64,000 nucleotides of DNA from CAZVFX01 sp964626565 (GCA_964626565.1 CAZVFX010000002.1:62001-126000), one strand, 5' to 3'; shown: positions 35,201-43,989, counted from the stretch's first letter. Notes: generated by a model not told the origin, from the sequence alone. Translations and numbers: made by a program.

Positions 35201-35983
35201 GTGCCGGGCGCAATTGCGTCCGAAGATCTGGCCTTCGACAGCCAGGGACACCTGGTAGGGAGCGACAACCACGCCATCTACAAGACCGACGTCAAGGGCA
35301 AGGTCAAGTTGTTTGCTCCGAACGTGGAATTCCGTTCCGGATTGAGATATCTGCCCAACGGTTCTCTGGCGGTGAACGACAACTACCTGGGGCGGGTGTT
35401 GCTCTTTGACCCCGACGGCGTAATGACGGTGCTGGTGCAGGGGTTGTCCTATCCCAACGGCATGACCGTCGATATGCAGGGTTTCCTTTATGTCACTGAG
35501 CACGACGCACACCGGGTGTTGCGGATCCATCCGTATACCGGCGAGTACGAGGTACTGACCACCGAGATCTACCATCCTAACGGTATCACCTTCAACGTCG
35601 ACTACACCGCGCTCTACATCGGTTCCTTCGGCTCTCCGTGGCTCTACACCATGTCCATTTCCGAGGACGGTTTTGCAGGCCGGGCAGAAGAGTGGGCCGA
35701 CTTCACCGACACGCCGGGATTGTTGGACGGCATGGGGGTGGATATCTGCGGCAACGTGTATGTCTGTGAGTACGGGGAAACCGACATCTGGCGGGTCTCA
35801 CCCGACGGAAAGCACAAGGAGAAGATTATCGATGCGGACGAAAGCTGGACCTATCTGCCCAACATGCAGTGGGGTGTCGGCAGCGGCTGGGACCCGTACT
35901 CGTTGTATATTCCCGATGGGTGGAGCATAGGCGCGTGGCGGGCCAAGATAGGCGTGCCGGCAAAGCCGAGGCCGTTTCCGTAA
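32297..35983 (+). CDS. Cys-repeat protein with internal MYXO-CTERM tail fused to a beta-propeller lipoprotein
   Basis: 1228 residues in one uninterrupted frame. Signal peptide 1-21. Residues 22-800 hold three kinds of Cys module: about eight ECG-x-DGCGGSCG units, four (Y/W)EGCC...CGW...YY-x-C units and two CGGC-x-CE-x-CV units. At about 836-868 GGGGCATATAPLSAGPAALL plus a hydrophobic helix and VRRRE forms a MYXO-CTERM-like sorting tail (Cys838). Without a stop this passes into a hydrophobic stretch ending LGGC (Cys885), a perfect lipobox, then a Gly/Asp linker and a six-bladed SMP-30/NHL-type beta-propeller (about 940-1228; SYPNGMTVDMQGFLYVTEHD). A GTG at 34886 could start the second part independently. 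The last base of the stop starts the next gene. Confidence 0.85.
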   Translation: MTLVRFLFIALVLLVAVPVHALEVPECKGAVEPSVPGGCSGITYEGCCDQFGKVLWCKDGDLFCIDCAGQLPFCGWKPGGYYDCGADEGAADPSGGFPYACQGCNPLCLEGVDCSPECAGQCGSCPSGEVCLENGLCYAPQCENKECGSDPFGFSCGTCPSGTECVEGPYQCLPLPDACVTKTSGGCGGCGCESCVCEKYPNCCEENWDIFCVAACEFECDFDCSPCPEEPSCAGIECGEYCGVDCGSCPGEQTCYQSACCEPDCEGKECGKDGCGGLCGQCPGTDVCEAGICMECHPECEGKECGPDGCDGECGLCGEGEQCLQGLCAMGETCIGSCGGQSQTGDCYCDSECFNYGDCCDDVCVLCIDSFPEQCAGQGGCQGVTWEGCCAGEVVKYCEGNELKEMDCADQPACGWNAEEGYYACETEGAADPDGVHPMDCAELCEPFCEGKECGADGCGGNCGECGGKGAICTDGGQCCTPTCADKECGSDGCGGSCGDCMEGLYCTGGICSEDVSGGCTVSGEPGCGGCACEECVFAMDPFCQDNQWDGQCVQECQQCGTECPCAPDCEDVECGDDGCGGSCGECGAGEFCKNGFCEKDECEGIPWEGCCDGEMLYYCEGGGLVSQTCPEDGPCGWKAENNYYDCGTDGGEDPDGVHPLSCLAYCVPDCEGKDCGDDGCEGSCGECGDKELCVDDLCIEDECGDVAYEGCCDGHKLLWCEDGKLKDKDCEVMGPCGWQEDEGYYNCATDGGEDPTGTYSQWCPGGCVIDCEGKDCGDDGCGGSCGECGEGEECSAGACGTPVVEEQHEDVVAEDVVTADAAVAEEIVLKKKGGGGCATATAPLSAGPAALLLACLLGLIALVRRREVSAAALWLAAVLVLGGCPGSGGTSGDPEVLADVEGETGVVDAGGDLAPQDQFAETSGDGDGEGFEVSDDLEDPDVQPDEVEEPPPFDCENIPSGPFELVKVPGAIASEDLAFDSQGHLVGSDNHAIYKTDVKGKVKLFAPNVEFRSGLRYLPNGSLAVNDNYLGRVLLFDPDGVMTVLVQGLSYPNGMTVDMQGFLYVTEHDAHRVLRIHPYTGEYEVLTTEIYHPNGITFNVDYTALYIGSFGSPWLYTMSISEDGFAGRAEEWADFTDTPGLLDGMGVDICGNVYVCEYGETDIWRVSPDGKHKEKIIDADESWTYLPNMQWGVGSGWDPYSLYIPDGWSIGAWRAKIGVPAKPRPFP

Positions 35984-38049
35984 TGGGTAAATTACGATCA
36001 TGGTGGGGCGGAGTAGGCCCCTCGCTCGCTCTCGGGGTACTGATGGTGCTGATGGCGGGCTGCGGCAGCGGCACTCCGGCTGAGCCGGATGTGGGACCGG
36101 TGGACTGGGGCAAGTGGACAGAGGGGGAATGCGTAGTCCCTGAGGGGGAAACGCCGGACCATACGGCGACTTTGGGCTGTACCGCGGATTTCGAGGCGTT
36201 GGCCTCCCGGCCCCTGGACGCCAGCATCCCTGGGGCTCGGTCGTCGAAGACGGTGATCGACACCGTGCAAGGCAACGCACTCTACTTTACCAACTCTGAA
36301 AAATACCCCATGCACTTCTTCTTTGCCGTGGAGCACCTGTCGGTTCAAAGCGGCCTGCCCCCGGTGCCTCAGGACATGGGCACCTTCTCCATGACCGAGT
36401 ACTACAGCCCGTACCGGCGCTTCCTGCTGGGTGCGGTGACTTTCTATGAGGAGGTGGGGGTCTGGGTGTACGAGATTGCCCCGTACGATACCGCCAGTCC
36501 CGAAATGGTCGCCACTTCGTACGATATCATCCGAGAGGCGGCGTTTTTCGGGGACGTGCTCTATTTTCATCCAACTTCCGAGGCGGTGGAGCGGCTATTG
36601 CCGGATCTGCCCGGTCACGTGAAAGTGATCAGCACCGATGAGTTGTTCGCCGGGGTCACCTTCCTCCCGTTGAACCTCGGCGAGACCATCGGGTACCTGA
36701 AGTTTGTGGACGTGGACGAACTGGAGGCGGGGGAGGACTTTGTCACTCCGCAGCAGATTGTTGTTTTGGACCGTATCCCCAACGACATCTCCGTGGTGGC
36801 CGGAATCATAACCGATGCGTTGCAGACACCGTTGTCCCACATCAACGTTCTGTCCCAGAATCGCGGCACTCCAAACATGGCCCTCCTGGGCGCCATGAAC
36901 AACAAGGAACTGCGGGGCCTGGAAGGCAAATGGGTGCGTCTCACCGTAGACCCCTTCACCTATTCGGTGGAGGAGGTCACCGCCGAGGAGGCCGATGAGT
37001 GGTGGGCGACTCACAAACCCCCGCCTGTGTTGTTACCCGACCTCGACCTCTCGGTCACCGAGTTGCGGGATGCAGAAGAGTTGACGGTGGAAAACATTCC
37101 CGCGTTTGGCGGCAAGGCCTCGCATTACGGCATGCTGACCCAGTTGGGCGAAGACGTCCCCGTGCCCAAGGCTTTCGGCATTCCGGTGTATTTCTACAAG
37201 CAATTCGAGGAGCAGAACGGTTTTGACGTGCTCATCGATGCGTTACTTGCCGATGAGGACTTCGAGAGCGACCTGCTGGTGAGGGACGCTGCTCTGGCCG
37301 CTCTGAGGACGGCCATTGAGGGTGGGGTTCTGGACCCCGACTTTCTGGCCATGGTCAGGGTGAAGTTGGGCGAAGAGTATCCCGGAGTCCGCATGCGCTT
37401 CCGCTCCAGCACCAATGCCGAAGACCTGGGCGGGTTTACAGGGGCGGGGTTGTATACGTCCAGAAGCGGGCAACCGGGAGACTCGAAACGTCCCATCGAG
37501 GATGCTATTCGCAAGGTATATGCAAGCTTGTGGAACCTGCGTGCGTTCGAGGAGCGCCAGTTCCGCAGTATCGACCACCGGGGGGTGGCCATGGCGCTGC
37601 TGGTGCACCGTTCGTTCCCGGACGAGGACGTCAATGGGGTGGCATTGACCAACAACATCTTCGACCCGTTGCAGCCCGCGTTCTACATCAACGTGCAGAA
37701 AGGGGAGGTTTCCGTGGTGAAGCCTCCGGCGGGCATCACTACGGACCAGTTCCTCTATTTCTTCAACTACCCGAATCAGCCGACGACCTTCTTTGGCCAT
37801 TCGAACCTGGTGCTCGAGGGGGACACGGTGCTCACCGATGAGCAGACCTACGAACTGGGCACCGCGTTGAATGTGATTCACCAGTCGTTTGCAAAGCACT
37901 ATTTCAACCCGCAGGGGTTTTACGCCATGGATGTGGAGTTCAAATTCAACACCGACCCGGGTGATACCGAATCGAAGCTGTGGGTCAAACAGGCCCGTCC
38001 TCACTCCGGGTGGGCGCAGGGTCTGGAAACCGAAGGGGGAGAACATTGA
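35983..38049 (+). CDS. lipoprotein with phosphohistidine-type and PPDK-like ATP-grasp domains
   Basis: 688 residues; the ATG shares a base with the previous stop (TAATG). LMAGC (Cys27) is a lipobox. Residues about 240-330 resemble the swivelling domain of PEP-utilising enzymes, with TPLSHINVLSQNRGTPN and candidate phosphoacceptor His286. Residues about 370-675 match the ATP-grasp domain of pyruvate phosphate dikinase/PEP synthase: FGGKASHYG (375-383), MRFRSSTNAEDL (471-482) and the closing LWVKQARP. The order is reversed compared with PPDK, where ATP-grasp comes first, and no PEP-binding barrel is visible. The lipoprotein signal places it outside the cytoplasm, where ATP is scarce. Possibly a phosphotransfer or binding protein. 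Confidence 0.8.
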   Translation: MGKLRSWWGGVGPSLALGVLMVLMAGCGSGTPAEPDVGPVDWGKWTEGECVVPEGETPDHTATLGCTADFEALASRPLDASIPGARSSKTVIDTVQGNALYFTNSEKYPMHFFFAVEHLSVQSGLPPVPQDMGTFSMTEYYSPYRRFLLGAVTFYEEVGVWVYEIAPYDTASPEMVATSYDIIREAAFFGDVLYFHPTSEAVERLLPDLPGHVKVISTDELFAGVTFLPLNLGETIGYLKFVDVDELEAGEDFVTPQQIVVLDRIPNDISVVAGIITDALQTPLSHINVLSQNRGTPNMALLGAMNNKELRGLEGKWVRLTVDPFTYSVEEVTAEEADEWWATHKPPPVLLPDLDLSVTELRDAEELTVENIPAFGGKASHYGMLTQLGEDVPVPKAFGIPVYFYKQFEEQNGFDVLIDALLADEDFESDLLVRDAALAALRTAIEGGVLDPDFLAMVRVKLGEEYPGVRMRFRSSTNAEDLGGFTGAGLYTSRSGQPGDSKRPIEDAIRKVYASLWNLRAFEERQFRSIDHRGVAMALLVHRSFPDEDVNGVALTNNIFDPLQPAFYINVQKGEVSVVKPPAGITTDQFLYFFNYPNQPTTFFGHSNLVLEGDTVLTDEQTYELGTALNVIHQSFAKHYFNPQGFYAMDVEFKFNTDPGDTESKLWVKQARPHSGWAQGLETEGGEH

Positions 38050-39017
38050 GGGAATTGACACTGACGCTGGCCGCACTGCTGCTGGCGATGACGTTTTCAT
38101 GCAGTTCCGGTGGCGGAGGGACCGAGAAAGAGGAGGACATCAAAGTAACTCCGGACCTGGCGGTAACGCCTGACCTCAAGATCGAGGAAGTCGCACCCCT
38201 CGACCTGCCGCCCGTGGAGACCACCAACACTGACGGCATGACCCTGGAGGAGTGGGAGAAACTGTACGGCGAGCCGTGTGACCTGGCCGATCGCATCGGC
38301 AGGATTGAGATCACCGTGTCACAGTATGGCTCCTGGTTGGACGGGAAACTGTTTGACAAACCGAGCGCCCAGCAGGTGTTGACTCCCAAGGAATCGGAAG
38401 GGGAGTGTATCCTGATGATGGCTGAGAATTTCCACTGCGATCCGGCGTGCATGCCGGGCGAGGAGTGCACCAAGGATGGCACCTGTGAAGTTGCGCAGGC
38501 TCCCCAGGGGGCAGGTACCCTGACCGCGACCGGGCTGTCCGAAGAGGTTGTCATCGAGCCCAACACGGGTAAGTACTACTCCAAAGTGGATTTTGCCGAG
38601 GATGCGTTTGAGACGGGTGCGCTTATCGAAGTTACCGCCCCGGGTGATGAGCTGGAGGGCTTTGCGCTCCAGGGTGCGGGCGTGGACAAGCTGGAACTGG
38701 TTGGAGGGGATTGGTCGATGACGCCAGGTGAACCGCTGGACATCGAGTGGATCGCTTCCGACGGACCGGGCAACGTGCTGATAAGGATCAACGTGGATCA
38801 GCACGGGGTCACTCCCGTGTGGCTTCGCTGCGAGGTTGAAGACACCGGTTCGTATACTATTCCGGCCAGCATGACGGAAGGACTGATCAACTACGGTGTG
38901 TCGGGGGCGGCAACTACGGACATCTCTCGTCGTACCGTCGACTCGGCCGACGTGAAAGGGGGATGTATCGAGTTGGAGGTTTACTCCAGTCAGAAAGGGC
39001 AACTGCAAGTCAAGTAA
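38046..39017 (+). CDS. lipoprotein, function unknown
   Basis: 323 residues from TTG 38046, which overlaps the previous stop as TTGA and follows GGGGGAG. RELTLTLAALLLAMTFSC is a signal with an approximate lipobox. A Gly/Ser/acidic linker (about 20-60) leads to a compact domain with a short Cys motif (CDPACMPGEECTKDGTC) and then beta-rich sequence about 155-323. The C-terminal half (WSMTPGEPLDIEWIASDGPG) resembles an immunoglobulin-like sandwich. No enzyme motif. Tight overlap implies its product is needed in a fixed ratio to the ATP-grasp lipoprotein, perhaps as a partner. The porin gene follows after 9 bases. Confidence 0.7.
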   Translation: MRELTLTLAALLLAMTFSCSSGGGGTEKEEDIKVTPDLAVTPDLKIEEVAPLDLPPVETTNTDGMTLEEWEKLYGEPCDLADRIGRIEITVSQYGSWLDGKLFDKPSAQQVLTPKESEGECILMMAENFHCDPACMPGEECTKDGTCEVAQAPQGAGTLTATGLSEEVVIEPNTGKYYSKVDFAEDAFETGALIEVTAPGDELEGFALQGAGVDKLELVGGDWSMTPGEPLDIEWIASDGPGNVLIRINVDQHGVTPVWLRCEVEDTGSYTIPASMTEGLINYGVSGAATTDISRRTVDSADVKGGCIELEVYSSQKGQLQVK

Positions 39018-39026
39018 GGGGAAGGC

Positions 39027-40145
39027 ATGAAGAGAATCGCCATTTGGATCCTGATGCTTCTTCTGGCGTCGGCTGGCGCCGCCGCCGAAGAGAAAGAAAA
39101 GAAGGTCAAGAAACACAAGCTGGCCAAAAAGGCCAAGCTGAAGGTGGGTGCGCGGATCCACACGTTGTGGACTCTGACCGACGAGCCCGGGGCGCCGGAA
39201 AATGCGTTCGGCATTGATATGGCCCGGGTGAAATTCGACTGGCGGCAGGGAAAGCTGATGCGTGCGGTGCTGCAACTCGATGTGGACCAGCTCCAGAAGT
39301 CGGCGTCGAAGACTGCGATTTTGCGGGATGCCTATGTCAAGGTCGCGCCCATGCAATATCTTCAGTTCCGCATGGGCCAGTTCAAGCGGCCGTTCAGTCG
39401 GTTGGAGCTGCGTTCCAGGGGGCGGCTGGAGACAATACACCGCGGAATCTCCAACGCCTGGCTCATCGAGGATTTGGAATATGGAGAGCGGGATCTGGGC
39501 TTTCAGGTGGAAGGGCGGTGGGGAAGAGACGACCTGCTGGAGTACGCAGTTGGCGTCTTCAACGGGTCGGGCAAGAACAACCCGGAGGAGGACCCGGACG
39601 GCTCCAAGGACTTTGTGGGCAGGGTGGAGGTGTCGCCGGTAGACATGTTGTCGGTGGGCGCTAACGGTGCGTACAAGATGTTCGATACTTCCGGCTCGAG
39701 CCTCAACCATCCCGATTCGGCGTGGGCCGCGGGCGGCGATTTCCGAGTGAAGGCGCACGGCTTCCGCGTTCTCGGCGAGTATCTGACGGGCCAGAACTAC
39801 CTTTACAGCGACATGGAGCACATGCTGGAAGCGGGCATCTGGGCCGACTATTACCACGAGTCGGTTGCCAGGAGCTGGTCGGCGTTGCTCATGCTCACCT
39901 ACAAGTACAAACTGTCCGAGAAGTATCGTCTGGCCGTGCAACCGATGGTCAAGGGCGAGTACCTGGTGCCGGATGACAGCCTGGACGAAGCCAGCGTGTG
40001 GGCGTTGACCTCGGGCGTCAATCTGTTCATCGGCAAGCATGTGCGCTTGATGTTGAACGGCGAAAACGTTCGCCCCGCCACCAACGCACCCGCCTCCTGG
40101 ATGGAGTATGACAAGTACATGGTGCAAATGGCGTTCGATATTTGA
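39027..40145 (+). CDS. OprP/OprO-like outer-membrane porin
   Basis: 372 residues with a signal peptide (MKRIAIWILMLLLASAGAAA) and a Lys-rich start to the mature chain. The body alternates short amphipathic strands and Gly turns; GIDMARVKFDWRQGKLMRAV, LRDAYVKVAPMQYLQFRMGQ and FKRPFSRLEL match the phosphate-selective porin O/P family, whose members pass phosphate or polyphosphate. It ends in MVQMAFDI, close to the usual hydrophobic or aromatic C terminus of a beta-barrel. GGGGAAGG precedes the ATG by 4 bases. It sits last in the overlapping lipoprotein set and just ahead of the CotH/VTC genes, so a phosphate-related role is plausible. Confidence 0.8.
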   Translation: MKRIAIWILMLLLASAGAAAEEKEKKVKKHKLAKKAKLKVGARIHTLWTLTDEPGAPENAFGIDMARVKFDWRQGKLMRAVLQLDVDQLQKSASKTAILRDAYVKVAPMQYLQFRMGQFKRPFSRLELRSRGRLETIHRGISNAWLIEDLEYGERDLGFQVEGRWGRDDLLEYAVGVFNGSGKNNPEEDPDGSKDFVGRVEVSPVDMLSVGANGAYKMFDTSGSSLNHPDSAWAAGGDFRVKAHGFRVLGEYLTGQNYLYSDMEHMLEAGIWADYYHESVARSWSALLMLTYKYKLSEKYRLAVQPMVKGEYLVPDDSLDEASVWALTSGVNLFIGKHVRLMLNGENVRPATNAPASWMEYDKYMVQMAFDI

Positions 40146-40235
40146 CAGTACCCTAAGCGTCAGCCCTTCGACGTTGCTCAGGGTAAACTCTGGGCCTTCG
40201 ATGCGTCGGCACTGCTGACTCGGGGCGAACAGCGG

Positions 40236-42980
40236 GTGAATAGATTTTTGAGAAAGCGTAGCCGAAATCTCGATGCGTTCGGTCGACCGACGTTGTGGCG
40301 GCGGCTGTTACGCATTCGTTTCGGCTCGGCTTTGCTGTTGAGCGCCCCCGGCCTGTTTCTGTGCGGCTGGTACATCTACAACACCACCATGGCGCACTAC
40401 TCTTACGTCGCGGCGGCGGGGCTGGACGAGCCGCTCACGGTGGAGGGTTTTCACGTCCATCTCCACGATCTTCTTTCCCGGGATGTGCGTCGGCTGGGCA
40501 TGCCGCCCCCGGGGAAGGATGCGGAGCTGCCTACTTTGCAGCTTATGCTGGGCAACGGCGAGCTGGGCCAACTGGCCGGCAATCTGCCGCCCGGGGATGG
40601 CAAGGGGCGATACGTACCAGGCTATCTCCAGAGCGGCAACGAGATCTATGACGTTCGGGTAAGGTATCGGGGCAGCCGGCACTGGCACTGGAATTATGCA
40701 CAGAAATCTATGAAGGTGCGGTTGTTGCCGGGCTCCTTCTTTGAAGGGCTCCAGACCTTCAACTTCATTAACACTCCCGACCCCCTCCCTTTTGCCGAGC
40801 AATTGGTTCTGGACGTGGCGCGCCGGGAGGGGTTGTTGACTCCCGACTACTTTCCGTTCAGGCTGATGCTCAACAATGCGTACATGGGCATCTACTTCTT
40901 CGCAGCCCAGCCCGGGGGTGGGCTGCTGCGCAACGCGCAAAGAATGCCCGGCAGCATATTCTCGGGGAACGGGGCGCCCACCGATCCGGCTACCGGGGTC
41001 AGCAGCCTCTGGGCGTCGGCCCGGTTCTGGAAGAAGGTGGCTACTACCATCGGCGGAAAGCGCAAAGACATGACGGAACTCCAGGTTCTCCTGGATGCGG
41101 TGAACGGCTACAGCCAGCAGCATTTTGCAAGCTTTGCCCGGGACCACATCGACCTGGACAAGTTCGCGCTGCTGGACGCTCTGGACGTAGTGTTTGGCTG
41201 CAACCAGCGGGACTTTGACCAGAACCACAAGCTCTATTTCGACCCTTACAAGGGCCGCTTCGAACCGCTTGCGTGGAACTTCAGGGGGTGGCGTCACCGC
41301 CTGGTGTTCAACCGCACGGAAAACCCCCTGCTGTTGAGACTGAAGCAGGTTCCAGGCTATTTGTCCCTGCGCAATCGAAAGGTGTACGAACTGCTTAACG
41401 GACCGTGCAGTCCTGCCGCCCTGCGTGATCGCGGCGAGGCGCTGATCGAGCACCTCTCTCCGGCTCAGAGCACCGACCCCCATTGGGACGCCTACCACCT
41501 GCTTCCCGGAGTGTCCCGTTACTATCGGCAGATGGTGCGGCCCATGGACCGGCAGCACCAGGCGGCCATCTTCGATTCACGCATGCTGGATTTCGCCCGG
41601 CGCGCCGAGTTTCTGCTGGGGGAAATGTCGTCCTCTGCCCTCTCCGCCCGGCTGTTACCCGTGAAGAAAGACGGAGACGGGGGCGAAGGGCCATCCGCGG
41701 TGCTCGAGTTCACTGTCGGCGGCGTCACCGGCTATCGGATTGAGGATGTTTCCTTATCGTGGCCGGCAGGGTGTGAGCCCGGGGACCAACAGCTCGGCCC
41801 GGAGACCGTCGGCGTACCGCTGTATCCCGGCGTGGACCTGGTACCGAGGGAGATTGTGCACGAGCGACGGGGGAGAGTGCGCACCGCGGCTGGGCAGGTG
41901 GTCTATCGGCTGGGTATTACCTCCGGATGTGTACCCACCGGCGCGGCTGTTGTGGCCTCCAACCTGGTTACCGGCGAGAGGCTGGAGTTGAACGCCGTGC
42001 TGGACCGGAACGCGGCCGCGCTGCCCGGGGGCCAGGCGCTTTTTCTCCAGTGCAACGACGGTGTGCCTGTGATTCGACCCGGCCAGGCAGCCATGCATCC
42101 GTGGTGCTTTCATCGTGAGGAAGAGGGCACCGTGAGACTGGGTCCGGGAGTGGTCGAGGTGGATGAGACCCGCATCTTCGGGGCCGGGGAAACCGTGGTT
42201 ATTGCGCCCGGGACCGAATTCAGGATGGCCAAGAAGGCCTCCTTCATATTCCGCGGGCGGCTGATTGCCGAAGGGAGCGCGGACAGGCCGATCCGATTTG
42301 TGCCCAAGAAATCCAAATGGGGCGGTGTCGCATTGCAGGGGGCCGGCACGGCCGGCTCCAGGTTGGCACACGTTGATTTTGTGTCCGGGCGATTTCCGAA
42401 GTTTGGTCTGAACAGCTTCCCCGGTATGCTCAACATCCATGACACCAGGGACATCCATCTGGAACATCTGCGGCTCAGCGGCAACAGGAAATCCGACGAC
42501 GCACTTCACATAGCCTATGTGCACGGGTTGAAGTTGTCCGACTCCCGCTTCCTGAATGTGGCTTCGGATGCGCTCGACTTGGAGTTCTCCACCGGTGTGA
42601 TAGACGGATTGACCGTGGCAGGGGCCGGAGATGAGTGCATCGACCTGATGGGTTCGAAGGTGGAGGTGAAGAACGCAGCTTTGGCCGATTGGGAAGGCAG
42701 CGCAATCTCTGCTGGAGAAGAAACCAGGCTTACCCTTCGTGATGCGCTACTGATATCGGGGAATGTCGGTGTGTTGGCCAAGAACGGCTCCAAGGTGCGG
42801 CTGGAAGGGGTGTTGCTGTCCGGAAACAACACCGGCGTGAAGGTGGAATACGAAAGCGACCGGTACAGGGGCAAGAGCAAGGTGCGGGGGACCGGCGTAC
42901 ATGTGGTGGGTTGTGGCGTGGACACCGAGGGAGATGAACGGGGATTCAAGGGCCTGGCGCCAGTGGGGGTCACCCCATGA
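40236..42980 (+). CDS. CotH-kinase-like protein with C-terminal beta-helix
   Basis: 914 residues, GTG start at 40236. One membrane helix at about 29-50 anchors the protein with the bulk outside. Residues about 110-460 match the CotH family, secreted atypical protein kinases: VRVRYRGSRHWHWNYAQKS, a FNFINTPDP strand, LMLNNAYMGIYFF, and CNQRDFDQNHKLYFDPYKG (322-340). In CotH as I recall it, a W-D-x-D metal site follows; here it reads LAWNFRGW with Asn348, so activity may be reduced. Residues about 680-900 are a right-handed beta-helix (DSRFLNVASDALDLEF, DALLISGNVGVLAKNGSKV). It leads a coupled cluster with VTC and DUF4956 genes, a known association. Confidence 0.85.
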   Translation: MNRFLRKRSRNLDAFGRPTLWRRLLRIRFGSALLLSAPGLFLCGWYIYNTTMAHYSYVAAAGLDEPLTVEGFHVHLHDLLSRDVRRLGMPPPGKDAELPTLQLMLGNGELGQLAGNLPPGDGKGRYVPGYLQSGNEIYDVRVRYRGSRHWHWNYAQKSMKVRLLPGSFFEGLQTFNFINTPDPLPFAEQLVLDVARREGLLTPDYFPFRLMLNNAYMGIYFFAAQPGGGLLRNAQRMPGSIFSGNGAPTDPATGVSSLWASARFWKKVATTIGGKRKDMTELQVLLDAVNGYSQQHFASFARDHIDLDKFALLDALDVVFGCNQRDFDQNHKLYFDPYKGRFEPLAWNFRGWRHRLVFNRTENPLLLRLKQVPGYLSLRNRKVYELLNGPCSPAALRDRGEALIEHLSPAQSTDPHWDAYHLLPGVSRYYRQMVRPMDRQHQAAIFDSRMLDFARRAEFLLGEMSSSALSARLLPVKKDGDGGEGPSAVLEFTVGGVTGYRIEDVSLSWPAGCEPGDQQLGPETVGVPLYPGVDLVPREIVHERRGRVRTAAGQVVYRLGITSGCVPTGAAVVASNLVTGERLELNAVLDRNAAALPGGQALFLQCNDGVPVIRPGQAAMHPWCFHREEEGTVRLGPGVVEVDETRIFGAGETVVIAPGTEFRMAKKASFIFRGRLIAEGSADRPIRFVPKKSKWGGVALQGAGTAGSRLAHVDFVSGRFPKFGLNSFPGMLNIHDTRDIHLEHLRLSGNRKSDDALHIAYVHGLKLSDSRFLNVASDALDLEFSTGVIDGLTVAGAGDECIDLMGSKVEVKNAALADWEGSAISAGEETRLTLRDALLISGNVGVLAKNGSKVRLEGVLLSGNNTGVKVEYESDRYRGKSKVRGTGVHVVGCGVDTEGDERGFKGLAPVGVTP

Positions 42981-43234
42981 CGAAAATGCGGCTGATCCGG
43001 CCTAGCTTCGGGTTCATATTCCTGTTGGTGATATGGTTGCTCATGGCCGGCTTTTTTGCCTGGGGATTTGCCGAGCCCGACCTGGACCGTGTATGGTGGG
43101 TGGAACAGCGGCATCGTCAGGGGATTTTCCACTCGCCGTCAGTTGACGACAAGGCCGCGCTGAAACGGTCGTTGGAACGGTATCCTGAGTTGGGGGAGGA
43201 CCTACAGAAGATGGGATTGGGAGACCAGCTTTGA
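42977..43234 (+). CDS. small single-span membrane protein
   Basis: 85 residues overlapping the CotH gene as ATGA and the VTC gene as TTGA. Residues 10-33 (SFGFIFLLVIWLLMAGFFAW) form one membrane helix; the rest is a short charged tail of predicted helices (DDKAALKRSLERYPELGEDL). No family recognised. Both overlaps show it is a true member of the operon, probably an accessory subunit linking the extracytoplasmic CotH protein and the membrane or cytoplasmic components. Confidence 0.75.
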   Translation: MTKMRLIRPSFGFIFLLVIWLLMAGFFAWGFAEPDLDRVWWVEQRHRQGIFHSPSVDDKAALKRSLERYPELGEDLQKMGLGDQL

Positions 43235-43989
43235 TCAGACGGTTCAACAGGTATGAACTGAAGTACGTAATCCACGCGTCCACGTATCGCGGGGTTGCGG
43301 ATGACCTGCTAAACTTCATGACCCCCGACTCGTATGGGGACAAGGACGGGTTCTATCGCGTAACCAGCCTATACTACGACAGCCCTGATTTACACTTCTA
43401 CCGCTCGAAAATTGAAGGTTTAAAATTCCGGCGGAAGTTGAGAGTGCGGATCTATCCGGGCACCGATATTTCGTCGGTAGACAGCGGCTTCGTAGAGATC
43501 AAGCAGCGCATGAACCGGACGGTCCAGAAGCGGCGTTTGAAGATGCCTCTGGTCAACGCCGAGGCGTTGTGTAACGGCGAGTTTGACCCGTCGACGATTG
43601 TTGACGAGCAGGATGCGGCTGCCGCTTCTGAAGTGCTGTACATGGTGCGCGCTATGCATCTGCGGCCCAAGTGTGTGGTGAGTTATCGCCGGCAGGCGTT
43701 CATGGGCGGCCGCTATGAGCAGGGGATGAGGGTTACTTTCGATATGCAGTTGCAGGGGCGGGTGCACGGACTGGTGGTCAATGACGCGGCCCGCAATCAC
43801 TTCTTCCTCCCTCCTGACTGGTATGTGATGGAGGTTAAGGTGAACGAGAGAATCCCCATGTGGATGACATCGATGATTGCCAAGCACAACTGCCAGATCC
43901 AGCGGGTCAGCAAGTACTGCTCTGCGCTGGCGGCAGGGCGCAAACGGCTGGAGTTCAGGCTTTCGCACAAGGAGAATATCTATGGATGA
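43231..43989 (+). CDS. VTC-domain polyphosphate polymerase
   Basis: 252 residues from TTG 43231, overlapping the previous stop. The CYTH/VTC tunnel fold is recognised from its alternating basic and acidic strand motifs: RYELKYVI near the N terminus, SLYYDSPDLHFY, RRKLRVRIYPG, GFVEIKQRMNRTVQKRR, VVSYRRQAF and YVMEVKVNERIPMW. In yeast Vtc4 these residues line a tunnel that makes polyphosphate from ATP. There is no membrane helix, so it is cytoplasmic and probably docks on the DUF4956 protein, whose gene overlaps by 8 bases. Bacterial VTC genes are regularly found next to CotH and DUF4956 genes. Confidence 0.92.
   Translation: MIRRFNRYELKYVIHASTYRGVADDLLNFMTPDSYGDKDGFYRVTSLYYDSPDLHFYRSKIEGLKFRRKLRVRIYPGTDISSVDSGFVEIKQRMNRTVQKRRLKMPLVNAEALCNGEFDPSTIVDEQDAAAASEVLYMVRAMHLRPKCVVSYRRQAFMGGRYEQGMRVTFDMQLQGRVHGLVVNDAARNHFFLPPDWYVMEVKVNERIPMWMTSMIAKHNCQIQRVSKYCSALAAGRKRLEFRLSHKENIYG

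Noticed and set aside
33305..35575. 756-codon open frame antisense to the Cys-repeat/propeller gene
   Set aside because: It mirrors a strongly patterned real gene with signal peptide, repeats and overlapping operon neighbours; its translation is low-complexity Ala/Thr/Val without known motifs or ribosome site.
38319..40127. 602-codon antisense frame across the lipoprotein and porin genes
   Set aside because: It spans two well-supported plus-strand genes and has no coherent protein features.
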